A stretch of DNA of 64,000 bases from SZAS-103 sp964640525. GTDB taxonomy: Bacteria; Pseudomonadota; Gammaproteobacteria; Xanthomonadales; Xanthomonadaceae. Below, piece after piece: positions 8,842-18,191 of this stretch. The position numbers and the translations under genes are program-made. The stretch lies in the NCBI GenBank assembly GCA_964640525.1, contig CAZXGS010000004.1:39282-103281 (forward strand), in the 5' to 3' direction. A model generated the notes under the pieces. The model made no database searches. It saw nothing but the letters and a program-made list of their open reading frames with translations, and was not told the DNA's origin. Numbering within the stretch: position 1 is the first letter of the stretch; each line of letters opens with the position of its first letter.

Positions 8842-10593
8842 TCAATATCCGGCCGCCTGGCCGTCCTTGCGCGATTCGCTGGCACCGATCCAGCCGCCGG
8901 CCGGGTTGACCGCGATCGCCTGATAGCCGCCGTAAGGGCCGTCGGCATAACGGACGCTGTGACCCATGCGCAGCAGTGCGCGCACGGTTTCCCACGGGAA
9001 CCCGGTCTCCAGATCCACCTCGCCGCCGTCGGTCATCGGGGTGTTCTGGCCGCTGGGCTCTGTGGAGCCGTCGTGCTGGATGCGTGGGGCGTCGCCGGCT
9101 TCCTGCAGGTTCATGTGGTAGTCGATCAGGTTCATCAGGATCTGCACGTGGCCCTGCGGCTGCATCGCCCCGCCCATCACCCCGAAGCTCAGCCACGGCT
9201 TGCCGTTCTTCGTCACGAACGCCGGAATGATGGTGTGGAACGGCCGCTTGCCCGGCGCGTAGCTGTTGGGCAGGCCGGGCTTGAGCACGAACAGCTCGCC
9301 GCGATCCTGCAGGATGAAGCCCAGCCCCGGCGGGGTCATGCCGCTGCCCATGCCGCGGTAGTTGGACTGGATCAGCGAGACCATCATGCCGTTGGCATCG
9401 GCGGTGGTCAGGTACACGGTGTCGCCGGCATCCAGCGCCGGCGGCGTGCCGGGCGCCACCACCTTCGCGGCCTTGTCCGGGGAGATGAGTTTGCGGCGCT
9501 GCGCGGCGTAGTCCTTGGAGATCAGCCAGTGCACCGGCACCTTGGCGAAGTCCGGGTCGGCGTAGAAACGCGCGCGGTCGGCGAAGGCGAGCTTCTTGGC
9601 CTCGACGAACAGGTGGACGTGCTGCGCGCTGTCGAAGGGAATCTTCGAGAAATCGAAACCCTCCAGGATGTTGAGGATCTGCAAGGTGGCGATACCCTGC
9701 CCGTTCGGCGGCAGCTCCCAGACCTCAAAGCCGCGGTAGTCGGTGGATACCGGCTCGACCCATTGGCCGTGGTGGCTGGCGAGGTCGTCCCAGGACAGGA
9801 AGCCGCCCTGCGCCTTGATGTAATCGGCGATGACGTGCGCGATCGGGCCCTTGTAGAACACGTCGCGGCCGCCGTCGCTGATCTTCTGCAGGGTGTCGGC
9901 CAGGGTCGGCCGAGTCCACACCTGCCCGGTCCGTGGGCCTTGGCCGTTGCGAGTGAACTGCTCGACGAAGCCGGGGTACTTGCGCAGACGCGGGACCGAC
10001 AGGTTCCAGTAATACGCGATCACCTCGCTGACCGGGAAGCCTTCGCGCGCGTAGCGGATGGTCGGCGCGAGGTCGTCTTTCATCGGCAGCTTGCCGAAGC
10101 GGTCGTGGAGGGCAAACCAGCCGTCCACGCAGCCGGGCACGGTGACCGGCAGCGGGCCGCGCGGCGGGATGTCCTTGAGTCCACGGCGCTGAAACTCGGC
10201 CAGGGTGAGCGATTTCGGCGAGCGGCCCGAGCCGTTGTAGCCGTACAACTTTTGCGTCTTCGGATCCCACACGATCGCGAACAGGTCGCCGCCCATGCCG
10301 GCGCCGGTGGGCTCCATCAGGCCGAGTGCGGCGTCGGCGGCGATCGCCGCATCCACCGCGCTGCCGCCGCGCTTCATCACGTCCAGCGCGATCTGGGTGA
10401 CCAGCGGCTGCGAGGTCGCGGCCATCGCGTGCGGGGCGTAGACCTCCGAACGGGTGGCGAAGGCGCGGCCGGTGACGCGGTCGGCGGCGTGCGCGGCGGC
10501 GGCGCCCATCGTGATGACCACGGCGCACGCGAGCGCGTTCCACCGCCGTGAAGGCTGTACGGATGCGATGGGCGGCGCGGCAGTCCCGTTCAT
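8842..10593 (-). CDS. ggt: gamma-glutamyltransferase
   Basis: 583 residues, with a signal peptide (ending AAAAHAADR) that sends it to the periplasm. It is a full-length N-terminal nucleophile hydrolase. GSAVDAAIAADAALGLMEPTGAGMGGD marks the large-subunit N-terminus in outline, and the autocatalytic Thr is in GDTVYLTTAD near residue 391, where the precursor splits into two subunits. A GMGSGMTPPGLGF loop and the GGAMQPQGH motif follow. It transfers or hydrolyses the gamma-glutamyl group of glutathione, which fits the gshA and formaldehyde dehydrogenase genes further along. ATG at 10593; weak ribosome-binding site. Confidence 0.5.
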   Translation of the reverse strand: MNGTAAPPIASVQPSRRWNALACAVVITMGAAAAHAADRVTGRAFATRSEVYAPHAMAATSQPLVTQIALDVMKRGGSAVDAAIAADAALGLMEPTGAGMGGDLFAIVWDPKTQKLYGYNGSGRSPKSLTLAEFQRRGLKDIPPRGPLPVTVPGCVDGWFALHDRFGKLPMKDDLAPTIRYAREGFPVSEVIAYYWNLSVPRLRKYPGFVEQFTRNGQGPRTGQVWTRPTLADTLQKISDGGRDVFYKGPIAHVIADYIKAQGGFLSWDDLASHHGQWVEPVSTDYRGFEVWELPPNGQGIATLQILNILEGFDFSKIPFDSAQHVHLFVEAKKLAFADRARFYADPDFAKVPVHWLISKDYAAQRRKLISPDKAAKVVAPGTPPALDAGDTVYLTTADANGMMVSLIQSNYRGMGSGMTPPGLGFILQDRGELFVLKPGLPNSYAPGKRPFHTIIPAFVTKNGKPWLSFGVMGGAMQPQGHVQILMNLIDYHMNLQEAGDAPRIQHDGSTEPSGQNTPMTDGGEVDLETGFPWETVRALLRMGHSVRYADGPYGGYQAIAVNPAGGWIGASESRKDGQAAGY

Positions 10594-10693
10594 GGCATGG
10601 ATTCCGTCGGGCGATGCGCGACGATAGCGCAACCCCATGGCAAGTTCAGGTGGCCATCGAATGGCCCGGATGGACAGGCGCGATCCGAAGAAA

Positions 10694-10722
10694 ATGGATC
10701 CCGGCTTGCGCCGGGATGACGG
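10694..10722. repeat. REP-type palindrome
   Basis: A short imperfect palindrome with core CCCGGCTTGCGCCGGGATGAC, the same element as at 24091-24120 and, degenerate, at 42470-42497. It lies between ggt and the hybrid kinase gene and can form a stem; REPs of this kind often sit past gene ends. Confidence 0.5.
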
Positions 10723-10766
10723 CCAGAACACGTCAGCCTTTCTGTCCTCTGTCCACAGACGACTGA

Positions 10767-13682
10767 CTACCCTCTGTCCTCTGTCCTCTGTCCTCTGTCT
10801 TCTGACACATGCAACCGCAGCCGCTCGGCCGCAGTTTCCACGTCGGTCGCCAGCGGCAGGATCTGTGGCCAGTCTGTTTTCTTGGCCGCCATTTCCAGCG
10901 CCTGCGCGGCGTTTGCAAGCTCGCGGGCGCCGACCAGCAGGGCGGCGCCCTTGATCTTGTGGGCCTCGCGCGCGAGCTTCGCCGCGTCGCCGGCCTCGCG
11001 GGCAAGGCGCGCCGCCTGCAAATCGCTGGCGGTGGTGGTCAGGTAATCGACCAGTACCGCGTGATTCTGCTCGCGGTCGCCGCCGGTCAGGGCGTCGAGC
11101 ACGCTGCGATCCAGCGGGACCGGCCCGCCCTGCACCTGCGGCAGCGCTGCGGTCGCCGCCGCGATGGCCGGCGCCAACGTGGCCTGCACGGCGCTGCTCA
11201 TCTTCACCGCGGCGCTGGCGGTATGCGGCAGCCAGCGCAGCAGGCAGGCGGTGAGCTGCGGGATGGTCACCGGTTTGGACAGGTAGTCGTCCATCCCCGC
11301 GGCAAGGCAGCGTTCGGCTTCGCCCTTGAGCGCGGCGGCGGTCAACGCCACCACCGGGATGCGTCTGAGGCCGCGCCGCTCTTCCTCCTCGCGGATCGCC
11401 TGGGTGAGCTGGTAACCGTCCATGTGCGGCATGTGGATGTCCGATAGCACCAGCGCGAATTGGCCGTTCTGCCACTGTGACAGGGCGTCGATGCCGTCTT
11501 CGGCGGTCTGGCAGGCGTATCCGGCCAGCGCGAGCTGGCGGGCCACCACCAGGCGGTTGGTGGGATGGTCGTCAACGAGCAGGATCAGGCTGTGCTCGAC
11601 GCGTGCCTGCTCCACGCTCGGCAGCGCGCGTGGCTGGAACGATGCCGGCGGCGGCGCCGCCTCGTCGGGCACCTCCAGGTTGGCGACTTCGCCCTCAGGC
11701 AGGCTGAGCAGCAGACGCATGCTGGTGCCGGACCCTGGCGTGCTTTCCATCGTCACCTGCCCGCCCATCAGCTCGGCCAGGCGACGGCAGATCACCAGCC
11801 CCAGGCCGGTACCGCCGAAGCGGCGGGTGGTGCTGCCCTCGGCCTGGCTGAAGGGTCGGAACAGGCGCTGCTGCTGCTCGGCGGTGATGCCGATGCCGGT
11901 GTCGGTGACGCGGATGCACACGCGCTCGCCATGGTCGTCGGCGCCATGCCGTTCCAGCGCCACCAGCACCATGCCCTGTTCGGTGAACTTGATCGCGTTG
12001 GACAGGAAGTTGGACAGGATCTGGCGCAGCCGCAGCGGGTCGGCAAGGTGCGCCGGTGCAACATTGGAGTCGATCCTGCATTCCAGCACCAGGCCCTTGC
12101 TGGACGCCGATCCGGTGAAGTTGGCCAGGGTCGAGCGCACCAGCTGCTGCAGGCTGATCGTGGTCGGAGACAGGTCCATGCGCCCGGCCTCGACCTTCGA
12201 AAAATCCAGGATGTCGCCAATGATCTGCAGCAGCGAGGCCGCCGATTGCTGGATCACCGTCACCGTGCGCCGCTGGTCGGAATCCAGCGTGCTGTGCGAG
12301 AGCACTTCGAGCATGCCGGTGACGCCGATCATCGGGGTGCGGATCTCGTGGCTCATCGCCGCCAGGAAGTCGCCCTTGGCGCGGCTGGCCTCGCGCGCGG
12401 CAATCTCGCTGGCGCGCAGCGCATCCTCCAGTTCCTTGATGCGGGTCAGGTCGGTGGCGATCACCAGATGGCCGTTGACCATCCCGCCCTCGGCGCGGAT
12501 CGCCGAGATCGCCAGCAACACGGGCACGCGGTCGCCGTCCTTGCGGGTGAGGGTCCATTCCTGCATCTGCACACCCAGCTCCAGCAGCAGCGGCAGCATC
12601 CGCGCGTTCGGCGGCACCTCGCGACCGAGCGCGGCGCTGAGCCGGCCGGCGACTTCCTCGGCCTCCTCCACCAGCAACACCTTGTCGATGTTCTGCTGGC
12701 CGATCATCTCCGTGGCGGCGTAACCGGAAAGCATCTCGGCGTAGGGATTGAAGCTGGTGAAGCGGCCATCGAGGTCGAACGACATCACCGCCACTTGCGC
12801 CGCGGTGAACAGCGAACGCTGGAACTCCTCCGAGCGCGCCAGCCTGGCGCGCCCCTGCTCCATGCGCAGCAACAGTTGCGCCTGCTCCAGCTCGGCCTCG
12901 CGCACCTCGGTGCGCAGGGCAAGGAAACCGTCCAGCACCTCGCCCAACTCGCCTTCCGGGCGAAAGCGCGGCGGGGTGGTGTAATCGTGGCGGCGCATCT
13001 GCGCGGTCGCCTCCAGCAACGCCTCCACCCCGCGATAGATGTTGCGCAACAGGCCGCTGCCGAACCACAACGCCAGCAGCAGCGCCGTCATCGAAAGGCC
13101 CACCCGGATCTCGCCGACGGTCACCGCGCGCAAGCTCTCCGCCGCGACCGCCTGCTGGCCTTGCGCCAGCACCTGCTGGCTCAAGCGCTGCAGTCGCAAG
13201 GTCACCGGATCCATGGCCGGGAACAGCTCGGTATCGGCGAAATGCCCCAGCGCAGGAATGTCGTGTGCGTGCAGGATCTGCCGCAGGCGCGAGGTGGCGG
13301 CATCCGCGCGCACCCGCGCGTCGGCGATGTCGGCCAGTTGCCTGGCCTCCTCGGGGGATCGTGGCAACTTCGACAGCGCGGCCCAGTCGGCGTCGATGCG
13401 CTGCTGGGCCGCTTCCATCGTGCGCAGGCCCTCGTCCCAGCCCATCAGGTCGTTGCGCACCCGGAACACCGTGCCGATGTCGTCCAGGCCGTAGCCGTCG
13501 GAGACCGATTTGATCAGGCGCAGGCTGGTCAGGGTATGGCGATTCAGGTCGGCGAGAGTCTGTGCGCGCTGGCGGCGCTCCAGCTCGTCGATGCCCAGCA
13601 CGCTGGCCCCGGCCAGCAGCAGCAGGCCGAACAGGCCGAGCAACTGGAAGCGGATGGCCGACCTGCCGTGCCAGCCGCGCAC
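10767..13682 (-). CDS. hybrid sensor histidine kinase with receiver and HPt domains
   Basis: 971 residues, GTG start one base after the stop of the EAL regulator gene, hence coupled. Order: transmembrane helix about 11-28, periplasmic sensor about 30-190, second helix about 195-212, HAMP, PAS about 290-400, HisKA with SHEIRTPM (His near 444), ATPase domain with FLSNAIKF, DTGIGI and GGTGLGL, receiver with VLSDIHMPHMDG (Asp near 746), and C-terminal HPt with AHKIKGAALL (His near 907). All phosphorelay residues are intact. The tail EDRGQRTEDRG is encoded by a 7-base tandem repeat and is probably not functional sequence. The partner is likely the EAL regulator upstream. Confidence 0.5.
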   Translation of the reverse strand: MRGWHGRSAIRFQLLGLFGLLLLAGASVLGIDELERRQRAQTLADLNRHTLTSLRLIKSVSDGYGLDDIGTVFRVRNDLMGWDEGLRTMEAAQQRIDADWAALSKLPRSPEEARQLADIADARVRADAATSRLRQILHAHDIPALGHFADTELFPAMDPVTLRLQRLSQQVLAQGQQAVAAESLRAVTVGEIRVGLSMTALLLALWFGSGLLRNIYRGVEALLEATAQMRRHDYTTPPRFRPEGELGEVLDGFLALRTEVREAELEQAQLLLRMEQGRARLARSEEFQRSLFTAAQVAVMSFDLDGRFTSFNPYAEMLSGYAATEMIGQQNIDKVLLVEEAEEVAGRLSAALGREVPPNARMLPLLLELGVQMQEWTLTRKDGDRVPVLLAISAIRAEGGMVNGHLVIATDLTRIKELEDALRASEIAAREASRAKGDFLAAMSHEIRTPMIGVTGMLEVLSHSTLDSDQRRTVTVIQQSAASLLQIIGDILDFSKVEAGRMDLSPTTISLQQLVRSTLANFTGSASSKGLVLECRIDSNVAPAHLADPLRLRQILSNFLSNAIKFTEQGMVLVALERHGADDHGERVCIRVTDTGIGITAEQQQRLFRPFSQAEGSTTRRFGGTGLGLVICRRLAELMGGQVTMESTPGSGTSMRLLLSLPEGEVANLEVPDEAAPPPASFQPRALPSVEQARVEHSLILLVDDHPTNRLVVARQLALAGYACQTAEDGIDALSQWQNGQFALVLSDIHMPHMDGYQLTQAIREEEERRGLRRIPVVALTAAALKGEAERCLAAGMDDYLSKPVTIPQLTACLLRWLPHTASAAVKMSSAVQATLAPAIAAATAALPQVQGGPVPLDRSVLDALTGGDREQNHAVLVDYLTTTASDLQAARLAREAGDAAKLAREAHKIKGAALLVGARELANAAQALEMAAKKTDWPQILPLATDVETAAERLRLHVSEDRGQRTEDRG
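10771..10798. repeat. 7-base tandem repeat (CCTCTGT x4)
   Basis: Four exact CCTCTGT units, with a further near copy at 10744-10753. They encode the last residues of the hybrid kinase and straddle its stop, so repeat-number changes would alter the C-terminus. Confidence 0.5.
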
Positions 13683-13683
13683 G

Positions 13684-14883
13684 TCAATGCCTGGTCTGGC
13701 GCCAGTGTCCGATGGCCTCGGCCAGTTGCTCGCCGGGCACCGCCGGGGAAATCAGGTAGCCCTGCGCGAAGTCGCAGCCCAACTGCGCCAGCAACTGCCA
13801 CTCCTCCATCGTCTCGATGCCCTCGGCCACCACCTTCAGGCCGAGCTTGCGGGCCAGGTCCATGCTGGTCTCGATCATCGCCAACTTGCGCGGCTGGTCG
13901 GGGGCGCGGTGGACGAAGCCGCGGTCGATCTTCATCTCGGTGAACGGGATCTGCGACAACTGCGCCAGCGAGGAATAACCGGTGCCGAAATCGTCCACCG
14001 ACAGGCCGAAACCCTTCAGCCGCAGCCGCGCCAGCATCGCCAGGCCGCGCGCGGTGTCGCTCATCACCGCGCTCTCGGTGATCTCCAGCACCAGGTCATC
14101 GGCACGCATGCCGTGCTCGCGCACCATCGCCTCGTAGCGGTCGGCCACTTCCGGCCCGACCAGATTGTGCGCCGACACGTTCACCGCCACCCGCAGGCGC
14201 AGGCCCTGTTCGGTCCAGCGCCGCCACCAGCCGCAACTGGCAATCAGCATCCGCGTGGTCAGTTCCTCGATCATGCCGTTGGCCTCGATCAGCGGCATGA
14301 AATTGGTCGGGTGCAGGATCTGCCCGCCCGGCTGGATCCAGCGCGCCAGCGCCTCGACGCTGACGATCTTGCCGTTGCCGAATTCGGCCTGCGGCTGGAA
14401 GTAAGGCACGATGCGGTTTTCTTGCAGCGCTTCGCGAATCTGCTCCACGCTCACCGCGACCGCCTGCTCGTCGTCCTCGCCGGCACCGGCGCCGCTGGCG
14501 AGCATGTCCAGCACGCGCTGCAGCTTGTCGGCAGAAAGCGGTTTCTCGATGCTGCCCAGCACGCGCAGGCCCGAGGCCTGTGCCATCACCTGCACGCTGT
14601 GCAGCAGCGCGGCATCCATCGCGCTGACCACGGCGATTGCCGGGGCCAGTTTGTGCTGCGCGATCAGGCCGATGAATTCCACGCCGTCCATGCCTGGCAT
14701 GTCCAGGTCCACCAGCACCACGTCGGGCGGGGCATCGCGCTGGCGCAGCAGGTCCAGCGCCTCGAAGCCCTCGGCGGCCTCCAGCACGGTGCCGACCCCA
14801 AGGTCGGTCAGCAGGCGCAGCCCCAATCGGCGCTGGAAGCCGTGATCCTCGACCAGCAGCACGCTCAGATTCGAATACGACAT
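13684..14883 (-). CDS. response regulator with EAL phosphodiesterase domain
   Basis: 399 residues. Residues 1-125 form a receiver (LLVEDHG acidic pocket, VDLDMPGMDG phosphorylation site, IEKP Lys). Residues 145-390 are an EAL domain with the catalytic set present: EALARW, NVSAHN, LEITESAVM, DDFGTGYSSL, KIDRGFV and VAEGIET. It should hydrolyse cyclic di-GMP in the cytoplasm under control of phosphorylation. It is followed after one base by the hybrid kinase gene, the probable phosphate source. ATG at 14883, where the receiver begins; the long upstream open frame is antisense to mltB and is not coding. Confidence 0.5.
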   Translation of the reverse strand: MSYSNLSVLLVEDHGFQRRLGLRLLTDLGVGTVLEAAEGFEALDLLRQRDAPPDVVLVDLDMPGMDGVEFIGLIAQHKLAPAIAVVSAMDAALLHSVQVMAQASGLRVLGSIEKPLSADKLQRVLDMLASGAGAGEDDEQAVAVSVEQIREALQENRIVPYFQPQAEFGNGKIVSVEALARWIQPGGQILHPTNFMPLIEANGMIEELTTRMLIASCGWWRRWTEQGLRLRVAVNVSAHNLVGPEVADRYEAMVREHGMRADDLVLEITESAVMSDTARGLAMLARLRLKGFGLSVDDFGTGYSSLAQLSQIPFTEMKIDRGFVHRAPDQPRKLAMIETSMDLARKLGLKVVAEGIETMEEWQLLAQLGCDFAQGYLISPAVPGEQLAEAIGHWRQTRH

Positions 14884-15024
14884 CGCCCCTCCCGGTGCCC
14901 GACTGTACGCTGGCGCGGCGGCCGGCGACAAGCACGTGCCCACCCCGCACGCGACAGGAGGTCGGCTCCGGAAGCGTTCAGCGATCCGGGCGAAACGCCT
15001 GCGCGCGCGTGCTAGATTCTGCGC

Positions 15025-16110
15025 ATGATCCCACGCCTGAAAACTCCTGCCGCGCCGCGCCTGCGCGCCCGCGCCGCCTTGCTCGCCTGCGCCGTGTTCG
15101 CCGCCCCGGTGCTGGCGGGCGCCGCGCCTGCCGCTGACCCGCCACCGCCATCGCCACAGGTTCTGGAGGCGTTCGCGCGGGACACCGCCAGGACCTACCA
15201 CCTGGACGCCGACCAGATCGGCACCACCCTCGCGCAGGCGCGCTACAAGCAGAGCATCGTCAATGCGATGTCGCGCCCTGCCGAGGCGGTGAAGATCTGG
15301 AAGGACTACCGCCCGATCTTCGTCACCGCGCGTCGCATCGCTGCCGGCCGCGCCTTTTTTGCCGCCCACCGCAAGCAGTTGCTGAAGGTGCAGGATGCCA
15401 CCGGCGTTCCTGCCGAGCTGGTGTGCGCGATCATCGGCGTGGAAACCGGCTACGGCGGCAACACCGGCAGCTACCGCGTGCTGGACGCGCTGTACACGCT
15501 GGCGTTCTGGTACCCGCGCAGCGGCGATCCGGCCAAGGCGCAGCGCGAGAGCGATCGCCAGGCGTTCTTCCGCGACCAGCTCGCGCAACTGTTCGCACTG
15601 GCCAGTGAACAGCACTTCGCGGTCACCGGCCTGACCGGCAGTTACGCCGGGGCGATGGGCTGGGGCCAGTTCATGCCTTCCAGTTATCGCCAGTACGCGG
15701 TCGATGGTGACGGCGATGGCCACATCGACCTGTTCGGCGGCTCGCTGCCGGACCTGTTCGCCTCGGTGGCCAATTACTTCGTCGCCAACGGCTGGAAGAA
15801 GGGCGAGCCGGTCGCGGTGCGCGCGGTGCACGACCCGGCCACGATCGCGTTCGCGCCGGACGACTTCACGCCCAAGTACACGCTCGCCGAGCTGGAACAG
15901 AAGGGCTACAAGCCCAAGGTCGCGCTGGGCCAGCCGATGATGGCCTCGTTGCTGACGCTGGAAGGCGCGCACGGCAGCGAGGACTGGATCGTGTTCGGCA
16001 ACTTCTACGCGATCACCCGCTACAACCGCTCGCCGATGTACGCGATGGCGGTGTACCAGCTCGCCGAGGCGATCGCCGGCAAGGATCCGGACACGCCGCC
16101 GAGCCCATGA
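15025..16110 (+). CDS. mltB: lytic murein transglycosylase B
   Basis: 361 residues with a signal peptide (about 1-35, ending AGAAPAA). The MltB fold is clear: the catalytic Glu is in IIGVETGYGGNTG near residue 140, and GAMGWGQFMPSSYRQYAVDGDGDGHIDLF is present in outline. It cleaves peptidoglycan glycan strands to leave 1,6-anhydro ends, in the periplasm. There is no obvious lipobox, unlike E. coli MltB. The stop overlaps the rlpA start (ATGA), so the two wall enzymes are co-translated. The divergent 14884-15024 gap presumably holds promoters both ways. Confidence 0.5.
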   Translation: MIPRLKTPAAPRLRARAALLACAVFAAPVLAGAAPAADPPPPSPQVLEAFARDTARTYHLDADQIGTTLAQARYKQSIVNAMSRPAEAVKIWKDYRPIFVTARRIAAGRAFFAAHRKQLLKVQDATGVPAELVCAIIGVETGYGGNTGSYRVLDALYTLAFWYPRSGDPAKAQRESDRQAFFRDQLAQLFALASEQHFAVTGLTGSYAGAMGWGQFMPSSYRQYAVDGDGDGHIDLFGGSLPDLFASVANYFVANGWKKGEPVAVRAVHDPATIAFAPDDFTPKYTLAELEQKGYKPKVALGQPMMASLLTLEGAHGSEDWIVFGNFYAITRYNRSPMYAMAVYQLAEAIAGKDPDTPPSP

Positions 16111-17381
16111 AAGCCGGTGCGCGCCAGCCCGGCCGCGGCATGCGCGCAGGCGGCGTGGCGCTGGCCGTGCTGTTGCTGGCCGGCTGCGCCGGTCAGCACG
16201 CCAAACCGCCAGCGAGCGCAAAGCGCACGTCGACCCACGGCAAGAAGCCGTGGAAGCCGCTCGGCCCCTACACCCCGGGCGGCCTGTACGCGCCGGGGGT
16301 GGCCGATGGCGCACCCGCGGTGCCGCCGGACGTGGCCAACCTGCCCGAGCCGGTGCCGCATCCCGAACCGCTGGCGCGCTACGGCAACCGCTCGCCGTAT
16401 GTCGTGCTCGGCAAGAGCTACACCGTCCTGCCCAGCGCCGCTGGTTACGACGAGATCGGCATGGCGTCCTGGTACGGCACCAAGTTCGACGGCCGGGTGA
16501 CGTCCAGTCTGGAGCCCTATGACCTGGCGCAGTTCAGCGCCGCCCACCGCACCTTGCCGCTGCCCAGCTATGCGCGGGTGACCAACCTGGAGAACGGCCG
16601 CAGCGTGATCGTGCGCATCAACGATCGCGGGCCGTTCCACGATGGCCGCCTGATCGACCTGTCGTATGCTGCGGCGATCAAGCTGGGCGTGAACGTGCAC
16701 GGCACCGCGCGGGTCGAGGTGCGCGGCATCGACACCGGGCCGCGGCCGGCGGCCGACGCGGCGCCTGCAAGTGCCAGCCGCACTCGGGCACCGACGGCCA
16801 CGCCCCACGCGAGCTTGCCGGCGACATCCCCGCCGCCCGCCCGACCCGCTGTCGCGTCCGTGGGCGCTGCGGACGCATCGGCGCGCCCGGTTCGCGCGGG
16901 CCCGGCAACCGGGGCCGGCAGCGCCATGCCCGCGCCTGCCGCCGGCACCACCCCGACTGGCGCGTCATCGACGGCCTTGCCGATGGCGGCCCCTGCGGTC
17001 GTGGCAGCGCCGCCCACGGCACCGGCCGCCGCGGTTCCCACACCATGGGCTGCGGTGGCGAGCGGCGAACACGGGGCGGCCCCGGCGCCGCAAGGTACGT
17101 CCGACGCCACCACGGCGGCGACACTGCCCCGTGGCGCCACCGACCCGTCGGCCCTGGGCTACCTGCAGGTCGGCAGTTTCGGCGACCGCGACAACGCCCA
17201 GCGGTTGCTGCAACGCCTGCAGCAGGCCGGCATCGCGCAGGTCGAACTGGTTCCCGTGCAGGTGGCCGACCAGCAGATGTGGCGGATCCACGTCGGCCCG
17301 ATGCGCGCCGACCAAGCCGCGAGCGTCGCCGCACGCGTGCGCGAGCTGGGGCTCGGCAACCCGTCGTTCTTCCACCAGTGA
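16107..17381 (+). CDS. rlpA: RlpA septal ring lytic transglycosylase
   Basis: 424 residues. Lipobox LLAGC lies near residues 23-27, so it is an outer-membrane lipoprotein. The double-psi beta-barrel domain spans about 115-205 (GMASWYGTKFDGR, AAHRTLPLPSYARVTNL, VRINDRGPF, DLSYAAA), including the catalytic Asp/His region. A long Ala/Pro/Thr linker (about 210-345) leads to a C-terminal SPOR domain (about 348-424, YLQVGSFGDRDNAQRL) that binds denuded septal glycan. It coordinates daughter-cell separation. Coupled to mltB by a four-base overlap. An alternative start at residue 12 would shorten the signal peptide. Confidence 0.5.
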   Translation: MKAGARQPGRGMRAGGVALAVLLLAGCAGQHAKPPASAKRTSTHGKKPWKPLGPYTPGGLYAPGVADGAPAVPPDVANLPEPVPHPEPLARYGNRSPYVVLGKSYTVLPSAAGYDEIGMASWYGTKFDGRVTSSLEPYDLAQFSAAHRTLPLPSYARVTNLENGRSVIVRINDRGPFHDGRLIDLSYAAAIKLGVNVHGTARVEVRGIDTGPRPAADAAPASASRTRAPTATPHASLPATSPPPARPAVASVGAADASARPVRAGPATGAGSAMPAPAAGTTPTGASSTALPMAAPAVVAAPPTAPAAAVPTPWAAVASGEHGAAPAPQGTSDATTAATLPRGATDPSALGYLQVGSFGDRDNAQRLLQRLQQAGIAQVELVPVQVADQQMWRIHVGPMRADQAASVAARVRELGLGNPSFFHQ

Positions 17382-17397
17382 AGGCGGCAAGCGGCGC

Positions 17398-18156
17398 TCA
17401 AGTCACCCCGGCGAGATCCGGAATGGCGATCCCGAGCCCGATGCCAAGGTGGTCAGAGCGCCCCGCCGGCATCGCTTCCGGCGGCTCCGACAGCAGGTCG
17501 GCGCTGCACAGGATGTGGTCGAGGGCGCGGCTCGGCTTCCAACTCGGGAAGGTGGCCACGAAGCTGGCTGGCGCACGCAGGCGCGTGCGCGCGTACAGGC
17601 CTTGCATCTCCGGAGCGTCCGGGCCGCAGTTGAAGTCGCCCATCAGGACCACATGGCGGGCATCGGCCAGCAGTTCGGCGAGGAAATCCAGTTGCGTGCG
17701 GCGCGAACGCACGCCCAGCGACAGGTGGGCGATGCCCACCGTCAGTCGTTCGCCACCCAGTTCGAAATGCGCCAGCAGCACACCGCGTCCGCCGACACGT
17801 CCGGGCAAGCCATAGTCGAGGATTTCCCGTGGCTGCTGGCGGCTGAGCAGTCCATTGGCGCTGTGCGCGAAGCGACCCACCCGGCGGTTGGGCTGGTGGC
17901 TCCAGTACGGAAAGCCGGCCAGTTCGGCGATCCGGTGGGTCTGGTTGGTGAAACCCGAGCGCAGGCTGCCGGCATCGCTCTCCTGCAACCCGACGATGTC
18001 GTACGCACTGCACAGGTGCGCGATTGCCGCGATGTTGTCGCCCTTTCCGGCCGGCAGCACATGCGACCAACTGCGCGAGACGTAGTCGCGGTAGCGCTGG
18101 GTGGTGTTGCCGGCCTGGATGTTGCAACTGAGCAGGCGCAGGCGATGGACGGCCAT
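17398..18156 (-). CDS. endonuclease/exonuclease/phosphatase family protein
   Basis: 252 residues. Shows the family motifs LLSCNIQAG (Asn), DIVGLQESDAG (metal Glu), VLMGDFNCGPD and the closing SDHLGIG with the catalytic Asp-His. It may be a nuclease or phosphodiesterase; the substrate cannot be told from sequence. No signal peptide. ATG at 18156 lies 35 bases after the upstream dsbA stop, so it probably ends the c4-dsbA-dsbA transcript. It converges with rlpA across 16 bases. Confidence 0.5.
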   Translation of the reverse strand: MAVHRLRLLSCNIQAGNTTQRYRDYVSRSWSHVLPAGKGDNIAAIAHLCSAYDIVGLQESDAGSLRSGFTNQTHRIAELAGFPYWSHQPNRRVGRFAHSANGLLSRQQPREILDYGLPGRVGGRGVLLAHFELGGERLTVGIAHLSLGVRSRRTQLDFLAELLADARHVVLMGDFNCGPDAPEMQGLYARTRLRAPASFVATFPSWKPSRALDHILCSADLLSEPPEAMPAGRSDHLGIGLGIAIPDLAGVT

Positions 18157-18191
18157 GGCGGACGGGGCCGGCGCGGGCCAGCCGGCTCGGG

